Positions 52,021 through 63,423 of a stretch of DNA of 64,000 nt are shown here, piece after piece (position 1 is the first letter of the stretch; each line of letters begins with the position of its first letter). The notes under the pieces are model-generated. The model was not told where the DNA came from. It did not search any database and was given only the letters and a program-made list of their open reading frames with translations. This DNA is from Chloranthus sessilifolius (lineage: Eukaryota > Streptophyta > Magnoliopsida > Chloranthales > Chloranthaceae): positions 16,396,088-16,460,087 of the forward strand of contig CM037593.1 in the NCBI GenBank assembly GCA_021018995.1, in the 5' to 3' direction. Made by a program: the position numbers and the translations under genes.

Positions 52021-52764
52021 GTCGAGAAAGTAATGCCCATTTTTTTTTTGCGGATAACTTATTTCACATATTCTTGTGTTAGATAGGTGGACAACCCTGA
52101 TTCACGAAGACAACTAGTCAAATTGACCGCTTGAGCGATAGCTCAACTAGTATCTTCTTTCTTTGGAAGCAACCCGTCATAGGTTCTAATCTTCATACAT
52201 GCCTCGCCCTTTGTGTGGGTCTCCTCCCATTGTGCTGTGCCAAAAACCGATCCTCTTTACACGCAAGTTTACACAGCCACTACATCTGTACTGTCAATGC
52301 CATGTGGCATTTAAAAAAAATAATAATAATATGATCTAATCGAAATCAAGACAAAACTCTCTTAATATGATATTCAACGACTTTACTGTGTAGGTGGCAG
52401 CCAACATCAAACGGCTAGCGGTTACATCAACACCATCCACTACTTTGTATCATAAAGCCACGATTAAAGGAAACAAAATTTTTATATAAGTTGCTCACCC
52501 AACGCCAACTAACATTCACGGGGAGATTATTGCACACACAAAGGTCAATTTAAAAGAAGAGGGACCTAAAGAAACCCGATATAATATAAGTCCTCTGATT
52601 TGAAGGTTAGGATCTAAAATTTTTTGATGCAAAATATTGGTATAAAATATGATTTCAATAGTATAATTTACTGCAGTCAAACGCTATCATCGGATTTAAC
52701 AGTTGATTGTGTTGCATTATATTGTGGGTGCCACTGCCACTGTTCATGCCTACCTAATTACTTA
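52021..52764. other. Intergenic stretch, no gene recognised
   Basis: Mixed-composition DNA with ataataataat near 52320 and no transposon ends that I can pair. Open runs here show no domain. Confidence 0.4.
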
Positions 52765-53092
52765 GGGGGCCTACATCTGAAACCCATTGACTGCTCAGAA
52801 TCAGATGGTGGAGATCATTTTTCATTCCAATCTTCTATACAAGGAATCTTGAGACCATAAGCATACCATCAAACGATCATTTGTATTCCCCATGGCACAA
52901 ATCACAAAACAAATCAACGTTACGTGTGCCATTTAATTTTAAGATCATGTTTATGAGATTTGTGCCATGTGGAATCAAAAAGTGATCATATGATGGTACG
53001 CTCATGATGTTCCATTGTGTGAAAGATTGGAGTAAAAATGATCACTATCATATGATTATGAGCAATCAATGGATTTCCGATAAGCGCCCTCA
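52765..53092. mobile_element. Palindromic MITE, gatggtggagatcatttt family
   Basis: gggggcctacatctgaaacc at the left is answered by the inverse gatttccgataagcgccctc at the right. Nearer the centre, agatcatttttcattcc mirrors ggagtaaaaatgatcac, and tgatcatatgatggtacg mirrors the gcataccatcaaacgatcat block. It is nearly symmetrical over about 330 bp and related to 53179-53608. Confidence 0.65.
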
Positions 53093-53178
53093 TTAATCTT
53101 GTAGGTGCAAATTCTGTGCTTGGGCCCAATTTTGTGTGCAAATAATGGCTCCCAAATACAATCCGTGAACTATTATTG

Positions 53179-53608
53179 GTTGGGTGCCTCTTTTCGTGCC
53201 CGTCCGTTCTCCGGAAGCGCCCACTTGTCAGACCCCTTGAAAACTGTTGGTTGTTTCGGATTAGATGATGAAGATCGTTTTTCACCTCGATCTTCAACAC
53301 AGTAGATCTTGAGATCATGTTGCACCTATTAGATGGTTAGTTTTTTATTCCATGTGTCACAAATCCCCAAAAAATGACCCTAAATTCACATTTAAGCGTG
53401 ATGTGTACCATCTTATTCAAGGGGGCTTTTTTGGGGACCTGTGACGGATGGAATCAAAAAATGACAATCGGATAGGTGTGACTAGATCTCAAGATCTGTT
53501 GCCTAGAAGATTTGATGAGACAACCTCCATCATCTAATCTGAAGCAATCAATGATTCTGGGACGTGACGCTTTCAGAGAACGCGTGGGCCCGAACAGAGG
53601 TACCCTTG
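53179..53608. mobile_element. Palindromic MITE (CAAGGGTACCT family), about 430 bp
   Basis: The left half (gggtgcctcttttcgtgccc, gttctccggaagcgcccac, ggattagatgatgaagatcg) is mirrored by the right half (the inverse of gttctctgaaagcgtcacg, and agagaacgcgtgggcccgaa, gaggtacccttg). The centre has tgtcacaaatccccaaaaaa and its inverse ttttttggggacctgtgacg. Arms extend over almost the whole length. Same family as element B at 33464-35157. Confidence 0.75.
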
Positions 53609-53709
53609 CTGGTTCTATGGTGAGCATATGCAGCATCGTACTTTAGCAGTAACGTTGCCTTACTACCATTTGATGAAGATCAAAAAATGGTGGTTGCTAC
53701 AATTAGTTA

Positions 53710-54140
53710 GGACCCGACTCCTAACCCTCATTTAGACACCAAAATGGTGCGTAAATGATTTTACACCATTAATGGTTTAGGATGTTGATAATTTTAACCT
53801 AATGATAGATCATAAATTGAAGGGCAATGAGATAAAAAATTATATCTTTTGGAAGATTTAAACCATCTAATCTTTGCAGTCTAATACCAACAATTGTTCT
53901 TTTTAATGATTTGTATTAAAGTTTTCAATCGGATGGTTTACATTTACTTATGGGCATGATTCTTTGACTAATACATGTTTGAATAGTAGATTGGTATTTA
54001 AACAATTTAAATTAATCACAAATGTGCACCACATGATATAATAATAAACCATATTTCAATGGTATAAGATAAAAAAGTGTAATTAGTATTAGATCATTTA
54101 AACACCATATTGGTGTTTAATGGTCGATCAGGAGCCACTA
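53710..54140. mobile_element. MITE with caccaaaatggtg-type ends
   Basis: Left gactcctaaccctcatttag then acaccaaaatggtgcgtaaa; right, inverted, tggctcctgatcgaccatta then acaccaatatggtgtttaaa. Inner blocks ttacaccattaatgg and ataccattgaaatatgg also pair. It is the reference copy for the nested composite at 50072-52020. Confidence 0.72.
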
Positions 54141-54814
54141 TCTCATTGAGTAGTCAACAATGGATGGCCACCATGGGTGTCCACCATGTGTAGTCAGTTA
54201 GATGTTGCTATAAAACTGGTTAGGATTGATTGCCATCACAATATGTAGTCAGCTAGCTATATATAGCTTTCACATCTCACCATCTATTTAATACAAGGAT
54301 ACAAAATTAGATTAAGTGGTCCGATATGCTGGTTAACCACAGTCATAGTGCAGATGGACCGAGCCCACTGTGCAAGCTCGATCACAAAATTCTCTGAATT
54401 AATCAAAATTTTGGAAAAAAAATTCTAATTAGGTGATTTGCCGACATTTTTTTGCCAAATATTCACTTAATTGATCGATTTTCCAGGTAGGTCCAATTTT
54501 ACAAGTCGCTTTAGATGAGCTCTCTATTAGATTTTTCCCAGACATTCTAGGGCTCTAATTAGAGTGTTTATTAATATAATTTTAAATTAAAAAACATATA
54601 AGCTCATCGATTCTCCCATTTTTTTTGTTTTTCCAAATTCGATAGGATTTTTTTTTTTTTTTTATCCTAGTAATACATGTTTTAATCATACTTCGCATTG
54701 TTTTTGTGATTGAAAATTAGTAATGCATGCCAATTATGAAATGCACTTATTATGTTATATTATTTGAAGACATTATTTTTAAGTTTTAATGCAATCCATA
54801 TATATATAGATATA
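54141..54814. other. Intergenic stretch, no gene recognised
   Basis: AT-rich, with a ccatgggtgtccaccatgtg word near 54172 that recalls the 7.5-kb MITE end and a poly(T) run at 54650-54663. No coding sequence seen. Confidence 0.4.
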
Positions 54815-55587
54815 TTTAGGAAAAGGGTTTCGTCCTTCAATGGAGGACAGTGAGCGTCCTCTAAGATCCTACATGGAGCTCTGTGTGGCACGCATAATAC
54901 TCTTTTGATGTCACATGGAGCATAAGTGCATTGATTAGATCCTCTTTGGAAAAAAAAAATTGGAAACTCATCTTTACCATGTATTTTTTTATTAATAAAA
55001 TTTGGACCGTTAAAATTAATCCAAGTTTGCCTTGTGCTTTAAAAATATTTTTTAAATTAATCTAAACAACGCACCCACATGTAGTGATGGAGCTAGGATT
55101 TTTCTGAAGGGGGTCCTAATAGTCGTCACATAGTAATAGTTTTGTCAAGCTTGCTTTTATCAACTACCTTCACAAAATAGGGAAAAAATAATAATTAAAC
55201 AACTCTAAAAGCAAATCTCACTAAAATTCATTTAATGGTGAAAGATTATTTAAATACCATTTGGTATTTGAATGTCAGTTAGGAGCCATTATACTATGAG
55301 AAATAATTTAGGGCTTTTATTTTTTATTAAAAAAAATTTTAAACATAATAATATATCTTTGAATTTAGCGTAAAAAATAATGGCATTCTAAGCTCATGGC
55401 ATTGGAGATTGGAGAGAATGTTGGGAGAGCGAATGAGATTATGAGAGAGAAAGAGATGTCTGAGATTTGAGAGAGAGACTATCGGGAGAGAGAGAGAGAG
55501 AGAACCAGAGAGGGCTAGCTGGCTAGGTGAGAGAGAAAGAGAGAGACACTGGGCTAGGGAGTTATGGGCCCCACGGAAGTGGAATTA

Positions 55588-55618
<31 letters not shown>

Positions 55619-55910
55619 TGGCAAAAAGAGAGGTTTGGTGAATTTGGGAGTCTCATTAAGAGATCTTGCAGACAATTGGGATTTTGGAGGTCCTCTTTAA
55701 GAGCGGTAAGAGATCTTGCGGCCCAAAGGATAAAACCTTAAAAGGACTTTAAAAACAAAAAACTACCGATGGGGGATCCCAGGACCCCCCATTGGATAAC
55801 ATGGCTCCGCCACTATCCACATGGCACCCAAAATGTGTTTTAAATGTCACGTGTCTCTTAGAGGATAGTCACCGTCCTCCATTAGAGGACCTAACCGACT
55901 CCCATATATA
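54815..55910. mobile_element. MITE with ggaggacxgtgagcgtcctc ends, host of a hAT element
   Basis: Left ggtttcgtccttcaatggag then gacagtgagcgtcctctaag; right is the inverse of ggtcctctaatggaggacgg then tgactatcctctaagag. The ends are flanked by (TA)n. The element proper is about 0.35 kb and the rest is the insertion at 55082-55815. Partial relatives are at 7262 and 12848. Confidence 0.72.
55082..55815. mobile_element. hAT-like element (TAGTGGCGGAGCCA family) with near-perfect 8-bp duplication
   Basis: Left end TAGTGATGGAGCTAGGATTTT and right end ataacatggctccgccacta are inverted copies. Flanks cccacatg (55074-55081) and tccacatg (55816-55823) match in 7 of 8 bases. Several (GA)n tracts lie near 55484-55500 and 55588-55614. 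It shares ends, GA tracts and the gggatcccaggaccccccat block with 34172-34897. Confidence 0.8.
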
Positions 55911-57424
55911 TAGTTGTGACTTGTGACATCAAAAGGATAGGCACCCACATAATGTAGTTTTCTGCTACTAATCTGAATAATAATAATAATAATAGTAAAA
56001 TAAATAATAAAAATAATGGTTCCTTCAAGAGTTTGGGAGGCTTTTTATATTTCTGACTCTCAAGAATCACTTCTCATTATTTTAAGGCCTTGTTTGGCAA
56101 CACTTTTCCAAAAAGTACTTTTTCAAAGAAAAAATGTTTGGTAAAAAACATATTCCACCCAAGTATGTGACCACCTATAGTTGAAAATGGTGTTGTATTG
56201 AGAAGTTGCCTCATATTGCTTCTCACACAATGTCATTTTTCAGCATATGATAGACCTTTTTTAAAAGCATCATTTGAGTATAAGCGAATCAATCACACAA
56301 TGTCATAGGTCACATGGGCCACAACATCATGGGTCACAACAATCAATGAGATCCAATACTAGCCAATCTCTAGAGAGTTCTACAAAAGACTCAAAGGATC
56401 AAAGGAATTAAAGTTATTTTACTAAAGATAATTCTTCAGTTGTAATCGTTGTGCTTATCTTATGTTTTGTACTTATCTTCTGTTGGGACGTTTGTAAGTA
56501 CCTGTTTGTCACGCTCTACGAAGAAAATTGTGTAAATCTCCTTTAAGCTATGTGTGTGTGCCAAGATGGATGGATCTACCTTGATAATGTAAGTCTAACA
56601 ATCACATTCTCCAAGCCCCTTAAAATGTTTGTTTTAAAAGAAACTTAAAATGCTTAAACCTGGGTGATATTCTATACAATGGCGGTCTTGTGATAATTTT
56701 AATGACGTCTTTATTACAACTGACGTTGTCATAGATATCCTGAGACGTTATTCATCGTCGTCATATATATGAACCGTTGGTTCATGGACTGACAAACTTG
56801 AACTTGTTTTCTTTTATGATGAGGGCTTTTTAGACTTTTCCTAGTTTTTACGATTTTAGGGTTTTTGATAAAAGCTTCTTGAAAAGGGAAAGGAGATTAA
56901 GAAAGCTAGAGAGAGCTTCTTCTTCCTTAAGCTAAAACCCAAAACTCCATCTTCTTCCACCTCTTGAACTTTTGATTCGAAAAAATAGTTTATTCAAAAG
57001 GTGTTACTTTCTTCTTCACTTTCTACATCCTATTTGCTCAAGTGAGTTGAGTGTTTTGACCCCTAGAGATTAGGGTGTGTGATTAATAGTCTTGTGGATC
57101 TCAAGGTGGATCGTTGTGCGTTCATCAACGATGGAGGAGTGCATTCAAATCGGAAAGCTATAGAGGTGACCCATAATAGGAAGTTGGGTTGCATGGGGGT
57201 TTGATGGGGCATGTGCATTTGTCGGTATATCATTTGAAACTCTTTATAATTCATTTATTTCATAGTGGATTTGGTGTGTGGACTTCAGTCCCATGATTTT
57301 TTCTCAGTTATTGGGTTTCCATGTATATCTCGTGTTATGGTGATTGTTGCTTATAGTGTAATCTCTAAATTAATTAGAAATAATCGAATAGCCCGATCTA
57401 ATTCCGTGAATTTGTAGAATTTCA
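55911..57424. other. Intergenic DNA and probable 5' LTR of the forward copia element
   Basis: The distal part should be the 5' LTR of the copia element whose primer site begins at 57427: a leader-like purine-rich stretch (gaaagctagagagagcttct) lies near 56900, and the sequence ends in ...aatttca before the primer site. I could not fix the LTR start, because its partner LTR lies beyond the window. No gene is seen in 55911-56680. Confidence 0.4.
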
Positions 57425-57477
57425 ATTAGTATCAAAGCAGGTTCGCTCGAATTTGATTCTTTTTTAATCGAGCGTCT

Positions 57478-57918
57478 ATGGCTTATTCGGGTATTACTGA
57501 TTTACCTAGAGAGGGCATTTCCACAACACGACCTCCTCTGTTTGATGGTCACAATTATCCTTATTGGAAGGCTAGGATGAGGGACTTTCTTAGATCTATG
57601 GATATCATGGTTTAGTCTGTGGTTGAGACTGGTTGGTCACCACCTCAAGAAAAATATTGCTTTTCGGTCCTCTAAGAAAAAAGATTGTGATGGGGAGTGT
57701 GAGTGTGATGATGATGACTTTGCCTTGTTTACCAAAATATTCATAAAAATTTTCAAACATAAAGAAAGTGCCGGCAAGTCTTATGAAAATCAAAATGATC
57801 TCACCAAGAAACCCCATAAGGATCCATTGGAGAAAATTCAATGCTTTAAGTGTCACGGCTATGAGCATTTTCCTTCTGAATGTCCCAACAACAAGCAAAA
57901 TGGTGGTAAGAGTTGTTG
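57478..57918 (+). pseudogene. Copia gag remnant with zinc knuckle
   Basis: ATG at 57478 begins MAYSGITDLPREGI; PLFDGHNYPYWKARMRDFL follows, the start of a plant copia gag (UBN-like). A stop (TAG) occurs at about 57612, and most of the central gag is deleted. The end reads CFKCHGYEHFPSEC, the C-x2-C-x4-H-x4-C nucleocapsid knuckle, ending at 57918. It packages element RNA in intact copies. Confidence 0.75.
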
Positions 57919-58016
57919 AATTTCTTCGACGAACAAGCATATTAGGAGTTTTTCGAAAGGAAATTTACAGAAACATGATTGGGAAAAAAATGTTTCTCAC
58001 TATTATACTGAAATAA

Positions 58017-58172
58017 AAAATTTCTCATAATCAGGATGCACCGTATTTCAGGGTCCTCAAAATCCATGAAATATACTATTTAGTGATTAGTGAAATGACC
58101 TTGGTACCCTGCTTTTTCAAATTTTTGCACCAAGAAAATCCGTGCAGTCCTGATTATGAGAAACTTTCCCTT
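58017..58172. mobile_element. Small MITE between copia gag and integrase
   Basis: aaatttctcataatcaggat at the left and gtcctgattatgagaaactt at the right are inverted copies of about 25 bp, about 150 bp apart. They lie inside a wider, weaker palindrome (tttctcactattatact / agtataatggtgagaaa). The insert replaces the gag-pol junction. Confidence 0.65.
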
Positions 58173-58180
58173 TAAGTATA

Positions 58181-59620
58181 ATGGTGAGAAATTTTATCAA
58201 TATGAGTCCTCTTTTTGAAAAGTGCCGTCTTTCGAATAAGGTTGAGTCAATTTGTAGTAGTTGTCAAATGGCAAAGTCTTGTCATCATCCTTTTTTGCAT
58301 TCAGGAACTTTTGTTGATGAACCTCTCGTTAAATTTCATTGTGATTTTTGGGGACCTTCACCAGTGTTATCTTGTCAGCGTTTTAAATATTACGTAATAT
58401 TTGTGGATGAATGCACTCGGTTCACATGGTTTTTCCCACTTCAACTCAAATATGTTTTTTAGGCTGCTTTATAAATTTTCATAAATTTATCGAAACTCAG
58501 TTTGAGAAGAAAATTAAAATTCTTCAAACTGATGGAGGAGGCAAATTCCTTAACAAGGATATGAAGTCCTACTTGATTGCCAATGAAATCCATCACCAAA
58601 TGTCTTGTCCACGAACACCAGAACAAAATGGGTTTGTGGAAAGAAAACATAGAAATATAACAGAACTCAGGCTTACAATGATGTACCATGCTCACACTCC
58701 TAAAAGGTTTTGGTTGGAAGATTTTGGTTCAGAGCAATGGTTAATTATTCGGCTCCCTTCTATGGTAATAGATATGAAGAGTCCATTTGAGAAGTTATTT
58801 GGGAAAGTACCCGGTTACGATTCATTGAGAGTATTCGGTTGTCGATGTTTTCCCTATTTGAGGGACTACGCCAAAAACAAATTTGATCCAAGATCCTTGC
58901 CATGCATGTTCTTGGGATACAGTCATCAATTTAAAGGGTATAGATGTCTCCATCCCCCCACAGAAAAAATATACATGTCAAGGCATGTTATATTCGATGA
59001 GAATATTTTTCCATTCAAAATCTCTGCTACTAATGATATTGTTAACATCACTACATTCAATTAATGGTTAACAGGTGAAAAGGAATGTGAATCATTCAAG
59101 TCATCTTATCAGGACTCAATTGACGCCCATCATTTATATCCAGGCACCAATTGCATCTTTGCAGGATCAGAATGGAGGATCTGCACCAATAACTCAAACA
59201 AGTCAAAATACAGATTATGTCCATTATTTGCAACCTGCAAATGATGAACAATTTGCATCTGTCACTATAGCAAAATATGTTCATTCTTTGCAGCCTGAAT
59301 CTATACCTGACCCCACGCCGGAATCAATGAATGAAGAGGCATCACATTCTGATGCATCAACAAAAAGCAACCTTGAAGCGTCCAAATCAATGGATATAAC
59401 TCATGAATCAGCTTCAACAGCATCGACAATAGGATCTTCTATGAAGCATGATATGGTTACTCGAGCTCAAGATGGGATTGTAAAACCAAATCCCAAATAT
59501 TTATGTGCAGCTGAAGCAATTCCTTCTGAACCAAAGTCTATAAAGACAGCAGTTCAGCGTCCTGGTTGGCTTCAAGCTATACAAGATGAACTTTCAGCCC
59601 TTCACAAAAATAACACATAA
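58181..59620 (+). pseudogene. Copia integrase and linker remnant
   Basis: Reads VESICSSCQMAKSCHHPF (end of the HHCC zinc motif region), VDEPLVKFHCDFWGPSPV, YYVIFVDECTRFTWFFPL, then after a shift at about 58455 ILQTDGGGKFLNKDMKSYL, CPRTPEQNGFVERKHRNI and YLRDYAKNKFDPRSLPCMFL. These cover the D-D-E catalytic core, whose usual first block H-x-D-x-W-G-P is HCDFWGP. The GKQ/HHCC N-terminal half is lost with the MITE junction. A Ser/Thr-rich linker at 59075-59620 ends in AAEAIPSEPKSIKTAVQRPG just before RT. Confidence 0.82.
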
Positions 59621-59629
59621 ATGATGGGC

Positions 59630-59966
59630 GTCAATTGACTTTGGTTGCAAGTGGGCTTTCAAAACAAAACTACACTCTGATGGCACTCTTGAGTGATTAA
59701 AAGCTTGGCTCGTTGCAAAAGGGTACAGTCAAATTCCAGGTGTGGATTTTGTTGAAACCTTCTCACCCGTTATCAAACCAGCAACAATTCGAGTTATTCT
59801 CACTAATGCACTCGCTCACAACTGGGACATACGACAACTTTATGTGAAGAATGCTTTTTTACACGGAAAACTAGCCGAGTCGGTATACATGGACCAACCA
59901 CCAAGATTTCAAGATCACTCTCGACCCAATCATGTGTGTCGACTAAATCAGGCTCTATATGGACTT
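59630..59966 (+). pseudogene. Copia reverse transcriptase N-terminal part, interrupted
   Basis: Reads CKWAFKTKLHSDGTLE, a stop, LVAKGYSQIPGVDFVETFSP, WDIRQLYVKNAFLHGKLAES and VCRLNQALYGL. In motif A (QLDVKNAFL) the catalytic Asp is Tyr. The G-LK-QAPRAW block that should follow is replaced by the LTR of the reverse element at 59967. Confidence 0.85.
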
Positions 59967-60299
59967 TGTTGGTATTTTAAAGAAGAAGCAAGATAAAGAC
60001 AAAAACAGAGCAAGAGTTGTACAAGATGAAGAGAAAACAGAGATAAAGAGTTGTACCAAAAAGGTAACCCTGCTTGAATTAATTACTCGAAAAAAAACAT
60101 ATACTTATTTGAATCTCAATCTCCTTTTTATAGGAAACGCAGAGCTTACAGCTGTTAAAAACGTAGAAACAAACAAAACAGATTTCAGCAAAAAATCAGG
60201 CCTAAGCCTAGGGAGGTGGCAAAGGAATAGGTCAAACTGAAGACCAGGCTTTATTCTTCCTTAACATGTGCACCTAATTTTGATTTGTTACTTCCAACA
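59967..60299 (-). repeat. 3' LTR (333 bp) of the reverse copia element
   Basis: Bounded by TGTTGG at 59967 and CCAACA at 60294-60299. On the reverse strand it follows a polypurine tract (tttgaaggggga), confirming that it is the 3' LTR. It contains a TATA-like ctataaaaagg-type segment (reverse strand, near 60130). The target site is gactt in the RT gene of the forward copia element. Confidence 0.88.
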
Positions 60300-60311
60300 T
60301 CCCCCTTCAAA

Positions 60312-63300
60312 TCAAAATGACTTCATTCCAAGTTCAACTCTTAATCTGGTAAAGACTTCAAATGACAGTGGTTTAGTAAAAATATCTGCTACTTGATCTG
60401 CTGTATGACAGTAAAGTAGTTCAATTGTCTTTTGCTTCACATGATCCCTGAGAAAATGAAATCGTGTGTCAATGTGCTTGCTTCTTCCGTGTTGGATAGG
60501 ATTCTTGGACAGTTTAATTGTAGATTTATTAGCTACATATATCACCGTAGGACCTTCTTGTGTGTGATTCAATCCTGCAAGTAAATTCCTTAGCCAAATA
60601 GCTTCACAAACAGTAAAAGAAATAGCTACATATTCAGCTTCACACGAAGATAGGGCCACAATCGGTTGTTTCTTTGATGCCCAAGTAAACGCGGTAGACC
60701 CAAAATAAAACACGTAACCTGTTGTGCTTTTTCTTTCTTCTGGATCTCGTCCCCAGTCACTATCCGAATATCCCATAAGCTTTGAGTTTTCTCCATAAGC
60801 ATAAAAAAGACCAAAATTAAGTGTGCCTTTAACATACCTCAAAACCCTTTTAGCTGCTTGCCAATGGGATTCTCTTGGCATTTCCATATAACGACTAAGA
60901 ACACCAACTCCATAAACTATGTCTGGCCTTGTCATCGTTAGATATCTAAGGCTCCCAATCAGACTTTTGTATAGTGTTGATTCAACAAGTTTACCATCAC
61001 CTTCCTTTGTTAGATTTGCAGCAACAGGAGTTGTGACAATATTGCACTCATTCATCTTGAACTTCTCCAGGAGCTCTTCTGTGAATTTTTGTTGACATAC
61101 AAAAATCTCATTCTAATCTTGTCGAATTTCTATGCCAAGAAAGAAAGACATAAGTCCATTATCCGTCATTTCAAATTCATCAAACATGGTTTGCTTGAAT
61201 TCCAAGAATAACCTTTCACTGTTGCCTGTAAACAAAAGGTCATCCACATATAAACAAAGTACTAAAAATTCACCATGAGTGTTACTTTTAGTGTACACAC
61301 ATGGTTCATATGGGCATTGAACAAAACCAGTTTGATGGAAGTAACTGTCTATGCGTGCATTCCATGCTCGTGGGGCTTGTTTGAGGCCATACAAAGCCTT
61401 TTTCAACCTGTAAACCTTGTATTCTTCTCCTTCTACTTCAAAACCTTCTGGTTGGTGGACATATACTTCTTCCTCAAGAACTCCATTAAGAAAGGCAGAC
61501 TTGACATCAAGTTGGTAGATTTTCCAATTATGAGATGCGGCAAGAGAGATGAGTAATCTTACTGTATCGAATCGGACCACTGGAGCAAATACTTCTTCAT
61601 AATCAATCCCGTATTTTTGCTTGTAACCTTTGGCTACAAGTCTTGCTTTGTAGCGGGCAATACTACCATCTGCATTGCGTTTGATTTTGTATACCCATTT
61701 TACTCCAATTGCTTGCTGGTTTGGTGGAAGTTTGGATAATTCCCATGTGTCATTCTTGTTGATGGCCATCATTTCTTCCTTCATAGCATTCTTCCAACAA
61801 TCTTCTGTGACAGCGTGTTCAAAATTGATGGGCTCATGATCTGCATACAAACAAAATAAGTTTGTTGCCTCCTCTTCTACTTCTTCAGTAGCATTGTAGA
61901 TATCTTGAAGATTTCTCATCTTGGGTGGAGGTGAACTGTTGTTGCTTTCAGAACTTGATGGTGAATTGTTGTTGTTTGCATTATGAGAAGGTGAGACTGA
62001 TTGTGGAGAAGACTGTGTTGTAGATGATAACTCTGTGGTAGTTGTTGCAACTGGAGGTGTTTGATTTGTTACTGTAGTAGTAGGAGATTGAGCTGCTACT
62101 TCCTCATGCAAAATGCTGCTTTCACTCATGTCTTTGTCATTGATCCAGTCCCAAGTTGCTGCTTCATCAAAAACAACATCCCTACTTACCACCAATTTCT
62201 GGGTGAGTGGATTGTAGAGTTTGTAAGCTTTTGATTCTTCACTATAACCCACAAAAATGCATTTCTGACTACGATCATCCAGTTTCTTCCGTCTGTTTTC
62301 AGGTATTTGGGCATATGCAAGACACCCAAAAATTTTCAAATGACCCACACTAGGCTTGTTTCCACTCCATGCTTCTTGTGGTGTCATGTATTTGACACTT
62401 TTCGTTGGACACCGATTGAGAAGATATGCCGAACATGCAACAGCTTCAGCCCAAAAACGTTTTGGCAAGTTCTTCTCTTTAAGCAGTGTTCTTGTCATGT
62501 CAAGTATGGTACGGTTCTTCCTTTCAGCAATCCCGTTTTGCTGTGGAGTGTATGCAGTTGTCAGCTGATGCCGTATACCATTTTCCCTGCAAAACATTTG
62601 AAAAGCATTGGAGGTGTACTCCCCACCTCTATCAGACCTTAATGTGCAAAGCTTACAATTGCTTTCAATTTCTATACGTGCTTTAAACTGTTTGAAGACA
62701 GTCAATGCCTCACTTTTTTCTTTAAGAAAAAATACCCAAACCTTTCTACTAAAATCGTCAATAAAGGTTATGTAGTATTTATTCCCCCCAAAGGAGTAAG
62801 GTTCTATTGGTCCACAAATATCTGTATGTACTAATTGTAAGGGTGAATTTGCTCTCCAAGAAGAAATACTAGGAAAAGGAAGACGAGATTGCTTACCAAT
62901 CACACATCCTTCACACACCTGGTTGGATAGTTCAATATTTGGTAAGCCATGCACCATGCCTGTTGAAGATAGCAGCCTTAGCCCATTAAAATGAAGATGC
63001 CCAAATCGCAAATGCCATTTTCCTGACTCACTTTCAATCAGTCCGAGAAGACATGATTCATTTGTGGTATGCAATCTAGAGGAACATGCGATTCTTCGAC
63101 ATTTGGACTCGAGCAATGAGTTGTCCATTTGTATTTCTTAGATAAAGCTGATTACCTTCCATGTGAATAATATCTCCTTTTTCAACCAGCTGGCCAAGAC
63201 TTAGAATATTATTTCTCATACTAGGAATATAATAGACATCAGAGATGTACTTGGATTGTCCATCCTTCTGATAAATTTGGATTTGTCCCCTCCCCGCGAC

Positions 63301-63384
63301 TTGTAATTTAGAGTCATCACCAAGACTGACTGATCCACCAGTTTCTTCTTTTAGATTCACAAAATATTCCTTCCTCCCACACAT
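60312..63384 (-). pseudogene. Copia pol polyprotein (PR-IN-RT-RH) with one frameshift and few stops
   Basis: Protease: the DSGASNHM box lies at 63385-63415, next to an in-frame TAG at about 63424. The integrase zinc region ([30 protein letters not shown]) is followed by the catalytic core ([32 protein letters not shown]). RT shows [39 protein letters not shown] and the CLYVDDLLF catalytic box. RNase H shows YSDSDWGRDPEERKSTTGYV and ends ADIFTKPLSFEVFTRLR. A one-base shift lies near 63090 and a TAG near 61113. The 671-codon central frame (61113-63128) is uninterrupted and catalytic residues are present. Few lesions imply recent activity. Confidence 0.9.
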
Positions 63385-63423
63385 ATGATTGGAAGCACCA
63401 GAGTCAAGATACCAGACATTATT

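Larger units (their letters stand above)
57427..59966 (+). mobile_element. Forward Ty1/copia element, decayed and split at the RT domain
   Basis: Primer site TAGTATCAAAGCAGGTTCGC (tRNA-iMet type, normally TGGTATCAGAGC) is followed by gag, integrase and RT remnants in the Ty1/copia order. Coding continuity ends at 59966, exactly where the LTR of a reverse copia element begins; the rest of RT and RNase H must lie beyond that insertion, outside the window. Confidence 0.82.

Noticed and set aside
59959..60240. Open frame running from copia RT into the following DNA
   Set aside because: It crosses the LTR boundary at 59967, so it is a chance fusion of RT and LTR sequence.
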